The notes under the pieces are model-generated. The model searched no databases and was not told the origin of the DNA. It was given only the letters and a program-made list of their open reading frames with translations. From NCBI GenBank assembly GCA_035503975.1, contig DATJST010000130.1, positions 1-39,347 of the forward strand: 39,347 bases of DNA, in the 5' to 3' direction. The DNA is from DATJMJ01 sp035503975. Lineage in GTDB: Bacteria > Actinomycetota > Acidimicrobiia > Acidimicrobiales > Palsa-688. Below, piece by piece: positions 22,790 to 31,496 of this stretch (its first letter is position 1; each line of letters begins with the position of its first letter). A program made the translations under genes and the position numbers.

Positions 22790-24676
22790 ATGTCAGACCT
22801 AGAGAAATCGGGCAAGGTGCACAAGAGCGGCGATCCGCGCAGCACCATTCCTGACATGACGCGCCGCCAGTTCATGTTTGCGGGAGGGGCCGGAGCCCTT
22901 GGTCTCTACCTGGCCGGGCGGGGAGGTTCCCTGCTTGGGGCCCGCGGGTCGCACGACCTCGTGAAGGACGCGCTCCAGGGCCGGGACGCGGCCTATCGCG
23001 AGGCCATGGGCATGGCGCCGGCCAGTCAACAGTTCATGGTCAACTACTTCAACTCAGTCGGGGCGACCTACAAGGCCTTGGACTTCTACGAGACGGTTTA
23101 CTCCCGCGCCCCCTTGGCGGACCAGTTCAACCTGCCGTTGGTGCGCATAACCAAGGACTTCAAGATCGTCCCGGGTACGGCCACCCACTGGGCTCAGACG
23201 TCTTCCACCACCTGGGAGTTCTACATCCAGCCAGGGATCATGTGGAGCGACGGCAACGAGCTGACGGCCAACGATTACGTCGAGACGATCCGTTATTCCG
23301 CCGACCCCAAGCACGCGTGGGACTTCACTTTCTACTGGTCCGGGGTCATCAAGAACTACACCGAGGCCGTTGCCGGCAAGGCGCCTCTCAGCTCCGTCGG
23401 CGTGAGCGTGGGCAGCAACAAGTACACCTTCGTGGTGACGACGGAGGGGCCCATCGCCTATATCCCGATCGCCATGCTCTACTCGATGCCGCTGTCTGCC
23501 GCCGGTCTCGCCAAGTACGGCAACGGGCTCTACAACATCAACCCGTCCACCGCGATCACCTGCGGCCCCTATGCCTTGAAGACCTTCAACCCGACGGCCG
23601 AGGTCGTGGTGGAGCCCAACACGAAGTACACGGGGCCGTTCAAGCCGCAAATCCAATACCAGATAGGCAAGATCTACAACGGCACACCCGAGCTCCCGCT
23701 TTTCCAGACCGGCCAGGTCGACTGGACCGGCCCCGGTACGCCGCTCGCCCCGACCGACCTCATAGTGGCCAAGAAGACGCCCGGCCTCTCATCGCTGAAG
23801 GTGGACGTCAACCCCCAGGACTTCAGGATTTACTACGTCTTTTTCCAGTGCACGAAGCCTCCTTTCAACAACATGAAGGTGCGCCAGGCCTTTGCCCACT
23901 CCTGCGACCGCAACTCGATCATCAAGGCCCTGCTGGCCCCGTTGGCCATCCCCGCTTACGGCTACTTGATGCCCGGCTACCCCTTCGCGGTCAGCGGTCC
24001 GCTCGAGCAGTACACCAACTACGACCCCGACCTGGCCCAGAAGCTGCTGGCTGAGGCCGGCTACCCCAAGGGCAAGGGCTTCCCGACGATAACCTTCAGC
24101 TACCCCACCGCGCCGAGCGGGCTGAACCCGGTGCTCACCGAAAGCATCGTGCAGGCGCTCGCGGACGGCTGGAACACCACGCTCTTCGGGGGCAATACCA
24201 CCCTGCTCCTCCAGCAGCTGCTCACGTCGGACTTCTACACAAAGATGGAGGCCAAGCCCGACACGCAGCTCCAGATGGGCTTCATCACCTACGGCATGGA
24301 CTACTTCGACGCTTCCAACATGCTCAGCATCTACAAATCTGAGCAAATGGGTGGCAGGCACGACTGGAACAGCGCCCAGTTCGACAACCTGCTCGCGCAG
24401 GGCGCGGCCGCCTTCAACACCAACAAGCGCCAGGAGATCTACACCGAGGCGCAGATCCTCCAGACCAAGGAGGCGCCCGCCGTGTTCATCTGGCACGGCC
24501 TGTACGGCTACCTGAACTGGCCCTACATGCAGGGTGAGGCGCTCGCGCCCAACTACCTCGGCTACACCGGCCTCGAGTGGCCGCAGTTCCAGCCCTTCTC
24601 GACCAACCAGGAAGAGCTCTACATCGGCACGACCCCCAAGTCGTACCCCCGCGCCGGCGAGGGCGGCCTGATCTAA
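22790..24676 (+). CDS. ABC importer substrate-binding protein, SBP_bac_5 family, Tat signal
   Basis: The binding protein of a dipeptide/oligopeptide/oligosaccharide-type ABC importer, 628 residues. A twin-arginine motif TRRQFMFAGG (24-33) precedes a hydrophobic stretch, so Tat export of a folded protein is likely. No lipobox cysteine follows, which is odd for a binding protein of a Gram-positive; it may stay tethered by its uncleaved N-terminus. Family features: WSDGNELTANDYVETIRYSAD, then NNMKVRQAFAHSCDRNSI and DPDLAQKLLAEAGYPKGKGFP. The ATG at 22790 follows a purine-rich leader with AAGGGGAG. It starts 64 bases after the TDP-enzyme stop and is probably in the same operon. Proteins of this family in sugar loci bind oligosaccharides. 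Confidence 0.9.
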   Translation: MSDLEKSGKVHKSGDPRSTIPDMTRRQFMFAGGAGALGLYLAGRGGSLLGARGSHDLVKDALQGRDAAYREAMGMAPASQQFMVNYFNSVGATYKALDFYETVYSRAPLADQFNLPLVRITKDFKIVPGTATHWAQTSSTTWEFYIQPGIMWSDGNELTANDYVETIRYSADPKHAWDFTFYWSGVIKNYTEAVAGKAPLSSVGVSVGSNKYTFVVTTEGPIAYIPIAMLYSMPLSAAGLAKYGNGLYNINPSTAITCGPYALKTFNPTAEVVVEPNTKYTGPFKPQIQYQIGKIYNGTPELPLFQTGQVDWTGPGTPLAPTDLIVAKKTPGLSSLKVDVNPQDFRIYYVFFQCTKPPFNNMKVRQAFAHSCDRNSIIKALLAPLAIPAYGYLMPGYPFAVSGPLEQYTNYDPDLAQKLLAEAGYPKGKGFPTITFSYPTAPSGLNPVLTESIVQALADGWNTTLFGGNTTLLLQQLLTSDFYTKMEAKPDTQLQMGFITYGMDYFDASNMLSIYKSEQMGGRHDWNSAQFDNLLAQGAAAFNTNKRQEIYTEAQILQTKEAPAVFIWHGLYGYLNWPYMQGEALAPNYLGYTGLEWPQFQPFSTNQEELYIGTTPKSYPRAGEGGLI

Positions 24677-24693
24677 GCCCTCCTCCTCCGCTG

Positions 24694-24719
24694 TTGCTGC
24701 CGGGGCAACCCGGCAGCAA
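24694..24719 (+). promoter_or_regulatory. GNRA-loop hairpin after the binding-protein gene
   Basis: TTGCTGCCGGG (24694-24704), loop GCAA, then CCCGGCAGCAA (24709-24719): a perfect 11-bp stem closed by a GCAA tetraloop. CCGC and GCGG can extend it past a two-base bulge. There is no T-run, so it is more likely an mRNA-stability or partial-attenuation element, as often found after binding-protein genes, than a full terminator. Confidence 0.65.
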
Positions 24720-24745
24720 GCGGCGGACGCCTCGGCGGTACTGCC

Positions 24746-24804
24746 GGACCAACGAAAGGCGCGATCGCCGGACCAACGAAAGGCGATAGTGCTGGACCAA
24801 CGAA
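24746..24804. repeat. Three 24-bp-spaced direct repeats before the permease gene
   Basis: GGACCAACGAAAGGCG occurs at 24746-24761 and 24770-24785. A third copy beginning GGACCAACGAA occurs at 24794-24804, a period of exactly 24 bases. The third copy runs into the GGGAGG ribosome site of the permease gene. Confidence 0.9.
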
Positions 24805-24813
24805 GGGAGGCGC

Positions 24814-25749
24814 ATGGTTGCCTATTTCGTCCAACGGGTCTTGGCCCTGCTTTTTACCCTCTTTTTGGCGACGATCGCCATCTTCGCCATGATGCACGCC
24901 GTGCCGGGTGGCCCCTTCTCGTTCACACAGGGTGACATGACACCGGCGGCATTGCACAATATTGCCGTCAAGTACGGCCTCGCCGACCCGGTGTGGCAGC
25001 AGTACCTCAAGTGGATTTGGCAGCTGCTGCACGGCTACCTTGGGATCCCTTTCGAAGAACCGACAATGACGGTGAACCACCTGATCGCCACGGCGTGGCC
25101 GATCACCCTGATCGTCGGCCTCCTCACGGTCGCGCTCTCGTACTCCGTCGGCCTCGCGCTCGGCTGCATCGCAGCCATCAAGCACAACACCTGGGTTGAC
25201 TCCCTTATCACCGCACTGGTGTCCACCGTCGGTGTGGCCCTGCCCAACTACGTCATCGGCTTCTTGCTGATCGAGGTGTTCGCCATCAAGCTCGGCTGGC
25301 TGCCCGTGGGCGGGTGGGGCTCGCCCAAGGACGTCATCCTGCCTGTGATCGCGTTCTCGCTCTATCCCATGGCATTGATGGCGCGCTACACGCGGGCCAG
25401 CACGCTCGAGGTGACCTACGCCGACTACGTGCGCATGGGCCGAGCACGGGGCCTTTCGGAGCGGCGCATCCTGTGGAAGTACATCCTGCGGACATCGCTC
25501 ATCCCGCTCATCACGATCATGGGGCCGTGGATCCCACAACTGCTCACTGGCTCGATCTTCATCGAGGCGACCTTCGGGTTGCCCGGCCTCGGGAGCTATT
25601 TCACAACCGCCAGCCTGCGCAAGGACTACCCGCTCATTATGGCTCTGGTCATCATCGTGGCGGCAACGTGGGGCCTTTGTTTCATCCTCTCCGACATCGC
25701 CTATGCGGTTGTCGACCCACGCGTCCGCATCGAAGGGATGTCGAGATGA
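24814..25749 (+). CDS. ABC importer permease, DppB/OppB type
   Basis: An inner-membrane permease of 311 residues. The N-terminus YFVQRVLALLFTLFLATIAIF is the usual DppB first helix, and about six membrane segments follow. The EAA loop that contacts the ATPase reads YVRMGRARGLSERRILWKYILR (first part near residues 205-221). The family end IAYAVVDPRVRIE is present. The ATG has GGGAGG six bases upstream. The stop overlaps the next permease start (ATGA). Confidence 0.94.
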   Translation: MVAYFVQRVLALLFTLFLATIAIFAMMHAVPGGPFSFTQGDMTPAALHNIAVKYGLADPVWQQYLKWIWQLLHGYLGIPFEEPTMTVNHLIATAWPITLIVGLLTVALSYSVGLALGCIAAIKHNTWVDSLITALVSTVGVALPNYVIGFLLIEVFAIKLGWLPVGGWGSPKDVILPVIAFSLYPMALMARYTRASTLEVTYADYVRMGRARGLSERRILWKYILRTSLIPLITIMGPWIPQLLTGSIFIEATFGLPGLGSYFTTASLRKDYPLIMALVIIVAATWGLCFILSDIAYAVVDPRVRIEGMSR

Positions 25750-26696
25750 CCACGATCGGGCTACCGTCCGAGCCGGGGGGGCCAGTCGGCCCACTCGCTC
25801 CGGAAGGTCCCCTCCCGGTGCTGCCGCGCGAGGCCCTCGAGCCCAGCCGCCGGGCGAGCGGCAGCTTCTGGCATGCCGCCTGGTACCGCTACCGGCGCAA
25901 CTACCTCGCGGTCGTCTCAGGCGTGATTGTCGTGCTCATCCTGCTCGTCGGGTTGCTTGCCCCGCTCATAGCCCCCTACAACGACGCCTCGATCGACCTG
26001 TCGGCGACCTTGTCGGGGGCCAGTTGGCACCATTGGCTCGGGACCGACGAGCTCGGCCGGGACACGCTCACCAGGGTGATCTGGGGCGACCAGACGTCCA
26101 TGAAGGTGGCCATCGGGGCACCGATCATCGGCCTTGTCATCGGGCTACCGATCGGCATCGTCGCCGGCTGGTTCGGGGGCATCTTCGACTGGGTCGCCCT
26201 GCGCTTTTTCGAGCTGTTCCAAATGGTGCCGACGATCCTTGCAGCACTGTTGTTCGTCACCGTCTTCGGCGTCAGCGTCTGGAAGCTCGCCCTCTTCATC
26301 GGCGTCACGCTCTGGGTCGGCTTTGCGCGTCTCGCCCGGGCACAGTACATCGCCCTGCGCCACCGCGACTTCGTCCAGGCGGCGCGAGCGGCCGGGGTAC
26401 CTACGTGGCGGATCATAATCGTGCACATCCTCCCGAACGCCGTCGGCCCGATGATCGTGTACTTCGTCCAGCAGGTCCCCTACGTGATCTTTACCGCCGC
26501 CGGTTTCAGCTTTATCGGCCTCGGTGTCCAAGACCCCTTGGCCGACTGGGGGAAAATGATCAACGACGGCGTCTCCTACCTGCAGATCGACGCCCTGCTG
26601 GTGCTCGTGCCGGTCGGCTGCATCGGCCTCGCCTGCCTCAGCTTCAGCTTCCTCGGCGACGGCCTGCGCGACGCCCTCGACCCCACCTCGCACTAG
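25746..26696 (+). CDS. ABC importer permease, DppC/OppC type
   Basis: Second membrane subunit of the importer, 316 residues. A cytoplasmic Pro-rich N-terminus of about 50 residues precedes the first helix. HHWLGTDELGRDTLTRVIWG is the DppC signature. The EAA loop is DFVQAARAAGVPTWRIIIVHILPNA (second half of the protein), and the end FLGDGLRDALDP is typical. Translational coupling to the DppB-type gene is by ATGA overlap; the ATPase gene starts four bases after its stop. Confidence 0.94.
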   Translation: MTTIGLPSEPGGPVGPLAPEGPLPVLPREALEPSRRASGSFWHAAWYRYRRNYLAVVSGVIVVLILLVGLLAPLIAPYNDASIDLSATLSGASWHHWLGTDELGRDTLTRVIWGDQTSMKVAIGAPIIGLVIGLPIGIVAGWFGGIFDWVALRFFELFQMVPTILAALLFVTVFGVSVWKLALFIGVTLWVGFARLARAQYIALRHRDFVQAARAAGVPTWRIIIVHILPNAVGPMIVYFVQQVPYVIFTAAGFSFIGLGVQDPLADWGKMINDGVSYLQIDALLVLVPVGCIGLACLSFSFLGDGLRDALDPTSH

Positions 26697-26699
26697 ACC

Positions 26700-27749
26700 A
26701 TGGCCGACAACCTCCTCGCCAGCGCCGGCGGGCCGACAGCCCTGTTTGCCCAGGCTGGGGAAGCTCCACTGCTGGATATCCGCGACCTGCAGGTCTCGTT
26801 CCGGTTGGAGCGCAGCACGATCTATGCCGTGCAGGGTTTCAGCATGCAGGTCAGCGCCGGGGAGCGGGTTGGTGTGGTCGGCGAAAGTGGTTCGGGCAAA
26901 AGCGTCTCGGCCCTGTCGGCAATGCGCATGGTGCCCGCTCCGGGGCGCATCACCGGCGGCCAGATCCTCTTTGAGGGCAGGGACCTCCTCCGGCTCAGTT
27001 CTGCGGATATGCGCCGTTACCGGGGTGGCCGCATCGGTATGGTGCCGCAAAACCCGCTCACTTCGCTCAACCCGGTCATAACCGTGCAAGCACACTTCCG
27101 CGAAGTCCTCAAGTTGCACCTAAGCCTCAACCGGCATGCCGCAGACGAACGGGCAATAGACCTGTTGCGAGCCGTCGGCATCCCCGACCCCGCTAAGAGG
27201 ATCCGGGAGTACCCGCACCGCCTCAGCGGGGGCCAGCGCCAGCGGGTGATAATCGCCCTGGCCATGGCGTGCGAGCCGCGCCTGCTCATCGCCGACGAGC
27301 CTACGACTGCCCTCGACGTGACGATCCAGGCGCAAATCCTCGAGCTGATCGACGCCCTCGTCGAGCGTTCCAACCTGGGCGCCATCCTCATCACCCACAA
27401 CCTCGGGATAGTGGCCGGCCACTGCGACAGGGTGGTCGTAATGTACGCCGGGCGCGTCATGGAGTCGGCCACCGTCTACGACCTCTTCGACCACCCCGCC
27501 CACCCGTACACAGTCGGGCTGTTGCGCTGCGTCCCACGCTTGACCGCCACCAGGGGGCGCGTTTTTGCTGCCATCCCGGGCCAGCCTCCCCAGGTCACCC
27601 GACTCAGGACGGGGTGCCCCTTTGCGCCTCGCTGTGAGCGGGCGACCGAGAAGTGCCACTCCGATACCCCACCCCTCGAAGAGATCGCGCCGGGCCATAC
27701 GATCGCGTGCTGGAACCCGCTCGTCACCGCCACAGGGCGGGTGTCGTGA
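26700..27749 (+). CDS. ABC importer ATPase, DppD/OppD type
   Basis: First ATP-binding subunit, 349 residues. Walker A GESGSGKS (61-68), Q-loop VPQNPLTSLNP, signature LSGGQRQRV, Walker B LLIADEPTTALD, H-loop ITHN. The C-terminal oligopeptide-transporter extension has the conserved cysteines of TGCPFAPRCERATEKC. It pairs with the next gene as a heterodimeric ATPase. The ATG lies four bases after the permease stop with no separate ribosome site, so it is probably translated by coupling. Confidence 0.94.
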   Translation: MADNLLASAGGPTALFAQAGEAPLLDIRDLQVSFRLERSTIYAVQGFSMQVSAGERVGVVGESGSGKSVSALSAMRMVPAPGRITGGQILFEGRDLLRLSSADMRRYRGGRIGMVPQNPLTSLNPVITVQAHFREVLKLHLSLNRHAADERAIDLLRAVGIPDPAKRIREYPHRLSGGQRQRVIIALAMACEPRLLIADEPTTALDVTIQAQILELIDALVERSNLGAILITHNLGIVAGHCDRVVVMYAGRVMESATVYDLFDHPAHPYTVGLLRCVPRLTATRGRVFAAIPGQPPQVTRLRTGCPFAPRCERATEKCHSDTPPLEEIAPGHTIACWNPLVTATGRVS

Positions 27750-28864
27750 GCGATGCCGGCGCCGGGGCGGCAGGCATGACCGAGGCGGCCGTTGCTGACG
27801 GCCGGGCCATGGCGGCGGGTGCCGGGCCGCTCCTCGAGGTCGAGAGGCTCGTCGTCCACTACCACGTCCGGGGGATGGGCCGTTTCCTACGCGCCCACGA
27901 AACGGTGCACGCGGTAGACGGCGTCACCTTCGCCTTGGAGAGCGGCCAGACCCTGGGTTTGGTGGGCGAAAGCGGGTGCGGCAAGTCCACCACGGGGCGG
28001 GCCGTGCTCCACCTGGAAAAGCCCACCGCCGGGAGGGTGCGGTTCAGGGGCCAGGACCTCGCCCAGCTGAGCGACCACGACCTCACGGCGCTGCGCCGGT
28101 ACATGCAGATTGTCTTTCAGGACCCGATAGGCGCCTTGAACCCGCGCCATACGGTTGGCCAGCTCATCGGGGAGCCGCTGCGCGTCCACGACTTGGTCCC
28201 ACGCAGCCTGCGGCGCCAGCGGGTCGAGCAATTGCTCGACCTTGTCGGCCTGCCGGCGGACGCTGTATCGCGTTTCCCCCACGAGTTCAGCGGTGGCCAA
28301 TGCCAACGTATCGGCATAGCCCGCGCAATCGCAGTGGAACCGAGCCTCGTCGTGCTCGACGAACCCGTCTCTGCGCTCGATGTTTCTGTCCAGGCGCAAA
28401 TCCTCCAGCTGCTCAGCGACCTGCAGGCGCGGCTCGGTCTCTCGTACCTGTTCATCGCCCACGACCTCGCCGTAGTCGGCCAGATGAGCGACCGCGTGGC
28501 GGTCATGTACCTGGGCAAGATCGTCGAGATAGCCGAACGTGACTCGCTCTATGCCCGCCCCTATCATCCCTATACACAAGCTCTTTTCTCAGCTGTACCG
28601 ATCCCGGACCCGAGGCTCAGCCGCGAGCACCGCCGGGTGGTCGTCTCGGGTGAGGTGCCCAGTTCGTTAGAACCTCCTTCAGGTTGCAGGTTCCGCACGC
28701 GCTGCCCGCTCGCCCAGCACAGGTGCGCCACCGAAGAGCCCCTCCTCGGCCCAGTGGCCGACGGGCATTTTGTCGCCTGCCATTTCGCCGAAGAGGCAGT
28801 GAAAAGGGACCTGTTCGGGACGCTGGAGACGGTACAGCTGGCCGGCGCGACTGGCGCCGAGTGA
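27746..28864 (+). CDS. ABC importer ATPase, DppF/OppF type
   Basis: Second ATP-binding subunit, 372 residues from the GTG at 27746, which overlaps the preceding stop (GTGA). Walker A GESGCGKS (74-81), Q-loop VFQDPIGALNPRHTVG, Walker B VVLDEPVSALDVSVQAQIL, and H-loop IAHDLAVV. The signature reads FSGGQCQRIGIARA, with Cys where Arg is usual. The C-terminal extension keeps the Cys cluster SGCRFRTRCPLAQHRC. The N-terminal 30 residues are Ala/Gly-rich. Its stop overlaps the uxuA start. Confidence 0.94.
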   Translation: MSDAGAGAAGMTEAAVADGRAMAAGAGPLLEVERLVVHYHVRGMGRFLRAHETVHAVDGVTFALESGQTLGLVGESGCGKSTTGRAVLHLEKPTAGRVRFRGQDLAQLSDHDLTALRRYMQIVFQDPIGALNPRHTVGQLIGEPLRVHDLVPRSLRRQRVEQLLDLVGLPADAVSRFPHEFSGGQCQRIGIARAIAVEPSLVVLDEPVSALDVSVQAQILQLLSDLQARLGLSYLFIAHDLAVVGQMSDRVAVMYLGKIVEIAERDSLYARPYHPYTQALFSAVPIPDPRLSREHRRVVVSGEVPSSLEPPSGCRFRTRCPLAQHRCATEEPLLGPVADGHFVACHFAEEAVKRDLFGTLETVQLAGATGAE

Positions 28865-29841
28865 TACAGCTCGCCGAGGCGCTCTGGTCGCCGCAGCCTT
28901 CGCGCCTGAGCCGTTTGTGCCGCCAGGCTGGCGTGGTCCATGCGGTTGGCGGCCTCCCGGTGGGCGGCGCCGGCTCGCCTCCTGGCGAACGGCCCTGGGA
29001 CTACATGCCGCTCCTGCGGCTCCAGCAGGACTACCGGGCTGCCGGCTACGAACTGGCCGTGATCGAGGCTCGCCCGCCGCTCAACTTGGCCAAGCGCGGA
29101 CTGCCCGGCCGCGACGAGGAAATCGACGCCGTATGCAAGCTGATCGAGAACATGGGCAGGTTGAGGATCCCCGTATGGTGCTACGAGTGGATGACCGACT
29201 TCAACTGGCTGCGTACTGCGACGGCGGTGCCCGGCCGAGGCGGGTCGCTCGTGAGCGGGTTCGACGCTGCCTTGCTGGCAGACGCACCGCCGACCGAGCT
29301 CGGGCCGATCAGCGAGGAAAAGCTCTGGGAGACCCTCGACTATTTCCTCCGCCGCGTCATCCCCGTCGCCGAGAAGGCCGGTGTGCGCCTTGCGATGCAC
29401 CCTGACGACCCGCCGATCTCGCCCGTGCGGGGGGTGGGGCGGATAATGCGCAGCGTCGAGAACTACCAGCGGCTCGTGGACCTGGTCCCGAGCGACTGCA
29501 ACGGGATCACGCTCTGCCAGGGCAACTTCACCCTCATGAGCACCGACCTCCCGGCGGTGATCCGGCATTTTGGAGGGCAGGGGAAGATCTTTTTCGTGCA
29601 CTTTCGCGACGTTAGGGGCACGCCCGCAAACTTCGTGGAGACCTGGCACGGCGAGGGCCAAACGGACCTGGTCGCGTGCATGCAAGCCTACAAGGAAGTC
29701 GGGTTCCATGGCCCCCTGCGGCCCGACCATGTGCCGACTGTCGACGGCGACAGCAACGACAACCCGGGGTACTCCGACTACGGCCGTCTTTACGCGCTCG
29801 GCTACATCCAGGCCCTCTGCGACACGGTCTGGCACAGCTGA
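28861..29841 (+). CDS. uxuA: D-mannonate dehydratase, UxuA family
   Basis: Dehydrates D-mannonate to 2-keto-3-deoxygluconate in hexuronate breakdown. It is a TIM-barrel metalloenzyme. The metal ligands expected for UxuA are in place: His180 (MHPDDPP), Cys219 (CQGNF), His247 (VHFRD) and Asp289 (RPDH). At 326 residues it is shorter than the 350-390 of E. coli-type UxuA but normal for the shorter clade. The GTG start overlaps the ATPase stop (GTGA), and the stop overlaps the next start (TGATG), so it is tightly coupled to importer expression. This ties the importer to uronate-derived substrates. Confidence 0.9.
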   Translation: MIQLAEALWSPQPSRLSRLCRQAGVVHAVGGLPVGGAGSPPGERPWDYMPLLRLQQDYRAAGYELAVIEARPPLNLAKRGLPGRDEEIDAVCKLIENMGRLRIPVWCYEWMTDFNWLRTATAVPGRGGSLVSGFDAALLADAPPTELGPISEEKLWETLDYFLRRVIPVAEKAGVRLAMHPDDPPISPVRGVGRIMRSVENYQRLVDLVPSDCNGITLCQGNFTLMSTDLPAVIRHFGGQGKIFFVHFRDVRGTPANFVETWHGEGQTDLVACMQAYKEVGFHGPLRPDHVPTVDGDSNDNPGYSDYGRLYALGYIQALCDTVWHS

Positions 29842-30665
29842 TGCGCTCTTGGTCCCGCCTGCAACCGGCCCCGGAGGAACTCGAGGCGCTCACCGCCTTG
29901 AACCCTTTCGGCCGCTCCCGCGACGGGCGTCCCCGCGTCCCGGACGAAATCCTCGACCGCATCGCACGGGCAACCACCGAACAAGCCTGGAAGGTGCTGC
30001 AGGACCACGGCTACCCGCTCCAGTTCGAGGGCGGGTGGCGCGAGACCCACCCGGGGAGGGTCACGGTGGGCAGGGCGTACACCGCGCAGTTCGTCCCGTT
30101 CCGGCCCGACTTTCACGCCTTCGTTCACGAGACGGGCACCACCGAGGGGCGAGGTACGAGCGGTGGCCAGAACTCTTGGGTTATCGAGGGCCTCGGCCCT
30201 CGAGACGTAATGGTTGTCGATATTTTCGGCAAGGTGAAAGATGGCACCGTGATCGGTGACAACCTGGGCACGGCGGTAAAGGTACGCACGGGGGCCGGCG
30301 CCATCATCGACGGCGGCATCCGGGATTACCAGGGCCTCACTGAACTTGACGGCGTGAACATCTACTTCCGGGGCACGGACCCGAGCGCGATCGCCGATGT
30401 GACGTTGGCGGGCATCAACATCCCCGTACGGATAGGGCAAATGACCGTGCTCCCGGGCGACGTCGTCCTCGGCACACCCACGGGCGTAATCGCCATCCCT
30501 CCCCATCTCGCCGAACAGGTGGCGCACCACGCCGAGGACACCGCGGTGCGCGACGAGTTCGGAAAGCTCCGCCTGGCCGAAGGCAGGTACACGAGCGGCG
30601 AGATCGACGTGGCAGTGTGGCGCGCCGACATCGAGGCCGATTTTGCCGCCTGGAGGCAGCGCTAG
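29841..30665 (+). CDS. RraA-like (HMG/CHA aldolase fold) protein
   Basis: A 274-residue member of the RraA-like family, which includes 4-hydroxy-4-methyl-2-oxoglutarate aldolases, oxaloacetate decarboxylases and various sugar-acid enzymes. The core motif GDNLGTAVKVRTGAGAIIDGG then IRDYQGL is the family's active-site segment with Arg-Asp. About 60 extra residues precede the core compared with the minimal family. In uronate and aldonate operons such proteins are often found beside dehydratases, where they could cleave a 2-keto-3-deoxy acid. That role is inference. The ATG overlaps the uxuA stop by one base. Confidence 0.8.
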   Translation: MRSWSRLQPAPEELEALTALNPFGRSRDGRPRVPDEILDRIARATTEQAWKVLQDHGYPLQFEGGWRETHPGRVTVGRAYTAQFVPFRPDFHAFVHETGTTEGRGTSGGQNSWVIEGLGPRDVMVVDIFGKVKDGTVIGDNLGTAVKVRTGAGAIIDGGIRDYQGLTELDGVNIYFRGTDPSAIADVTLAGINIPVRIGQMTVLPGDVVLGTPTGVIAIPPHLAEQVAHHAEDTAVRDEFGKLRLAEGRYTSGEIDVAVWRADIEADFAAWRQR

Positions 30666-30698
30666 TGCAACTACCGCCAACCTCGAGGCGGCGCTAGG

Positions 30699-31496
30699 GT
30701 GGCGAGCGGACCGCGTCGCGAGGTCGTGGTCGTAACCGGGGCAGCCAGCGGGATCGGTGCCGCCTTGGCTGCGGCCTTGTCGCGCGACTGGGCCGTCGTG
30801 GCCTGCGACCTGCCCCACAGGCTCGCCGAGATGGCCTCGCTCGAGGACGCGAACGGGGTCGTCGCGGTCGGCGCAGACGTGACCAAGCCTGACGACGTCG
30901 ACCGGTTGTTCGACGTGGCCGCCCGAGCGGGCGCGTTGCGCGGAGCGGTCAGCTGCGCCGGCGAGCTGGCCTGGGCATACCCGAGCGAGACCGCACCCGA
31001 AGTGTTCGACCATCTCGTGGCCATCAATATGAAGGGGAATTTCCTCGTCATGCGGGCAGCCCAGCTGGCATTGTCGAAGCAGGGCACTCCGGGGTCGGTG
31101 GTGGTCGTCAGCTCCATCAACGCGGTCATCGGGCTGCCCGCCCAAGCCGTTTACTCGGCGGCCAAGGCGGCGGTCAATTCGCTCGTCACCGCCGCCGCGG
31201 TCGAAGGCGGCCCTTACGGCATCCGGGTAAATGCCATCGCCCCGGGCTCGACCCGCACCGCCATGAACCCGTACGCCGGGGACGACCCGGCAGAAAACCT
31301 CGGCATCCCGCTGCGCCGTGTCGGCCAACCCACTGACATGGTCGGGCCTGTGCGCTTCCTGCTATCGGACGACTCGGCCTACGTGACCGGCTGCGTGCTC
31401 ACCGTGGACGGAGGCCTGATGCACATGCGAGGCCAGTCCCAGAGCGTTCACCACGAACCCATGGTGCCGTCCGCCAACCGGCTGACGGGCAAGTAA
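30699..31496 (+). CDS. SDR-family oxidoreductase
   Basis: A classical short-chain dehydrogenase of 265 residues. Cofactor motif TGAASGIG (13-20). SCAG (85-88) replaces NNAG. Ser138/139, Tyr152 and Lys156 (YSAAK) form the active site. Sugar-acid operons commonly use such enzymes to interconvert ketohexuronates and aldonates (for example fructuronate to mannonate), which would feed UxuA; this is inference. The GTG start at 30699 is 33 bases after the RraA-like stop. Its last 49 bases overlap the convergent manD 3' end. Confidence 0.87.
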   Translation: MASGPRREVVVVTGAASGIGAALAAALSRDWAVVACDLPHRLAEMASLEDANGVVAVGADVTKPDDVDRLFDVAARAGALRGAVSCAGELAWAYPSETAPEVFDHLVAINMKGNFLVMRAAQLALSKQGTPGSVVVVSSINAVIGLPAQAVYSAAKAAVNSLVTAAAVEGGPYGIRVNAIAPGSTRTAMNPYAGDDPAENLGIPLRRVGQPTDMVGPVRFLLSDDSAYVTGCVLTVDGGLMHMRGQSQSVHHEPMVPSANRLTGK

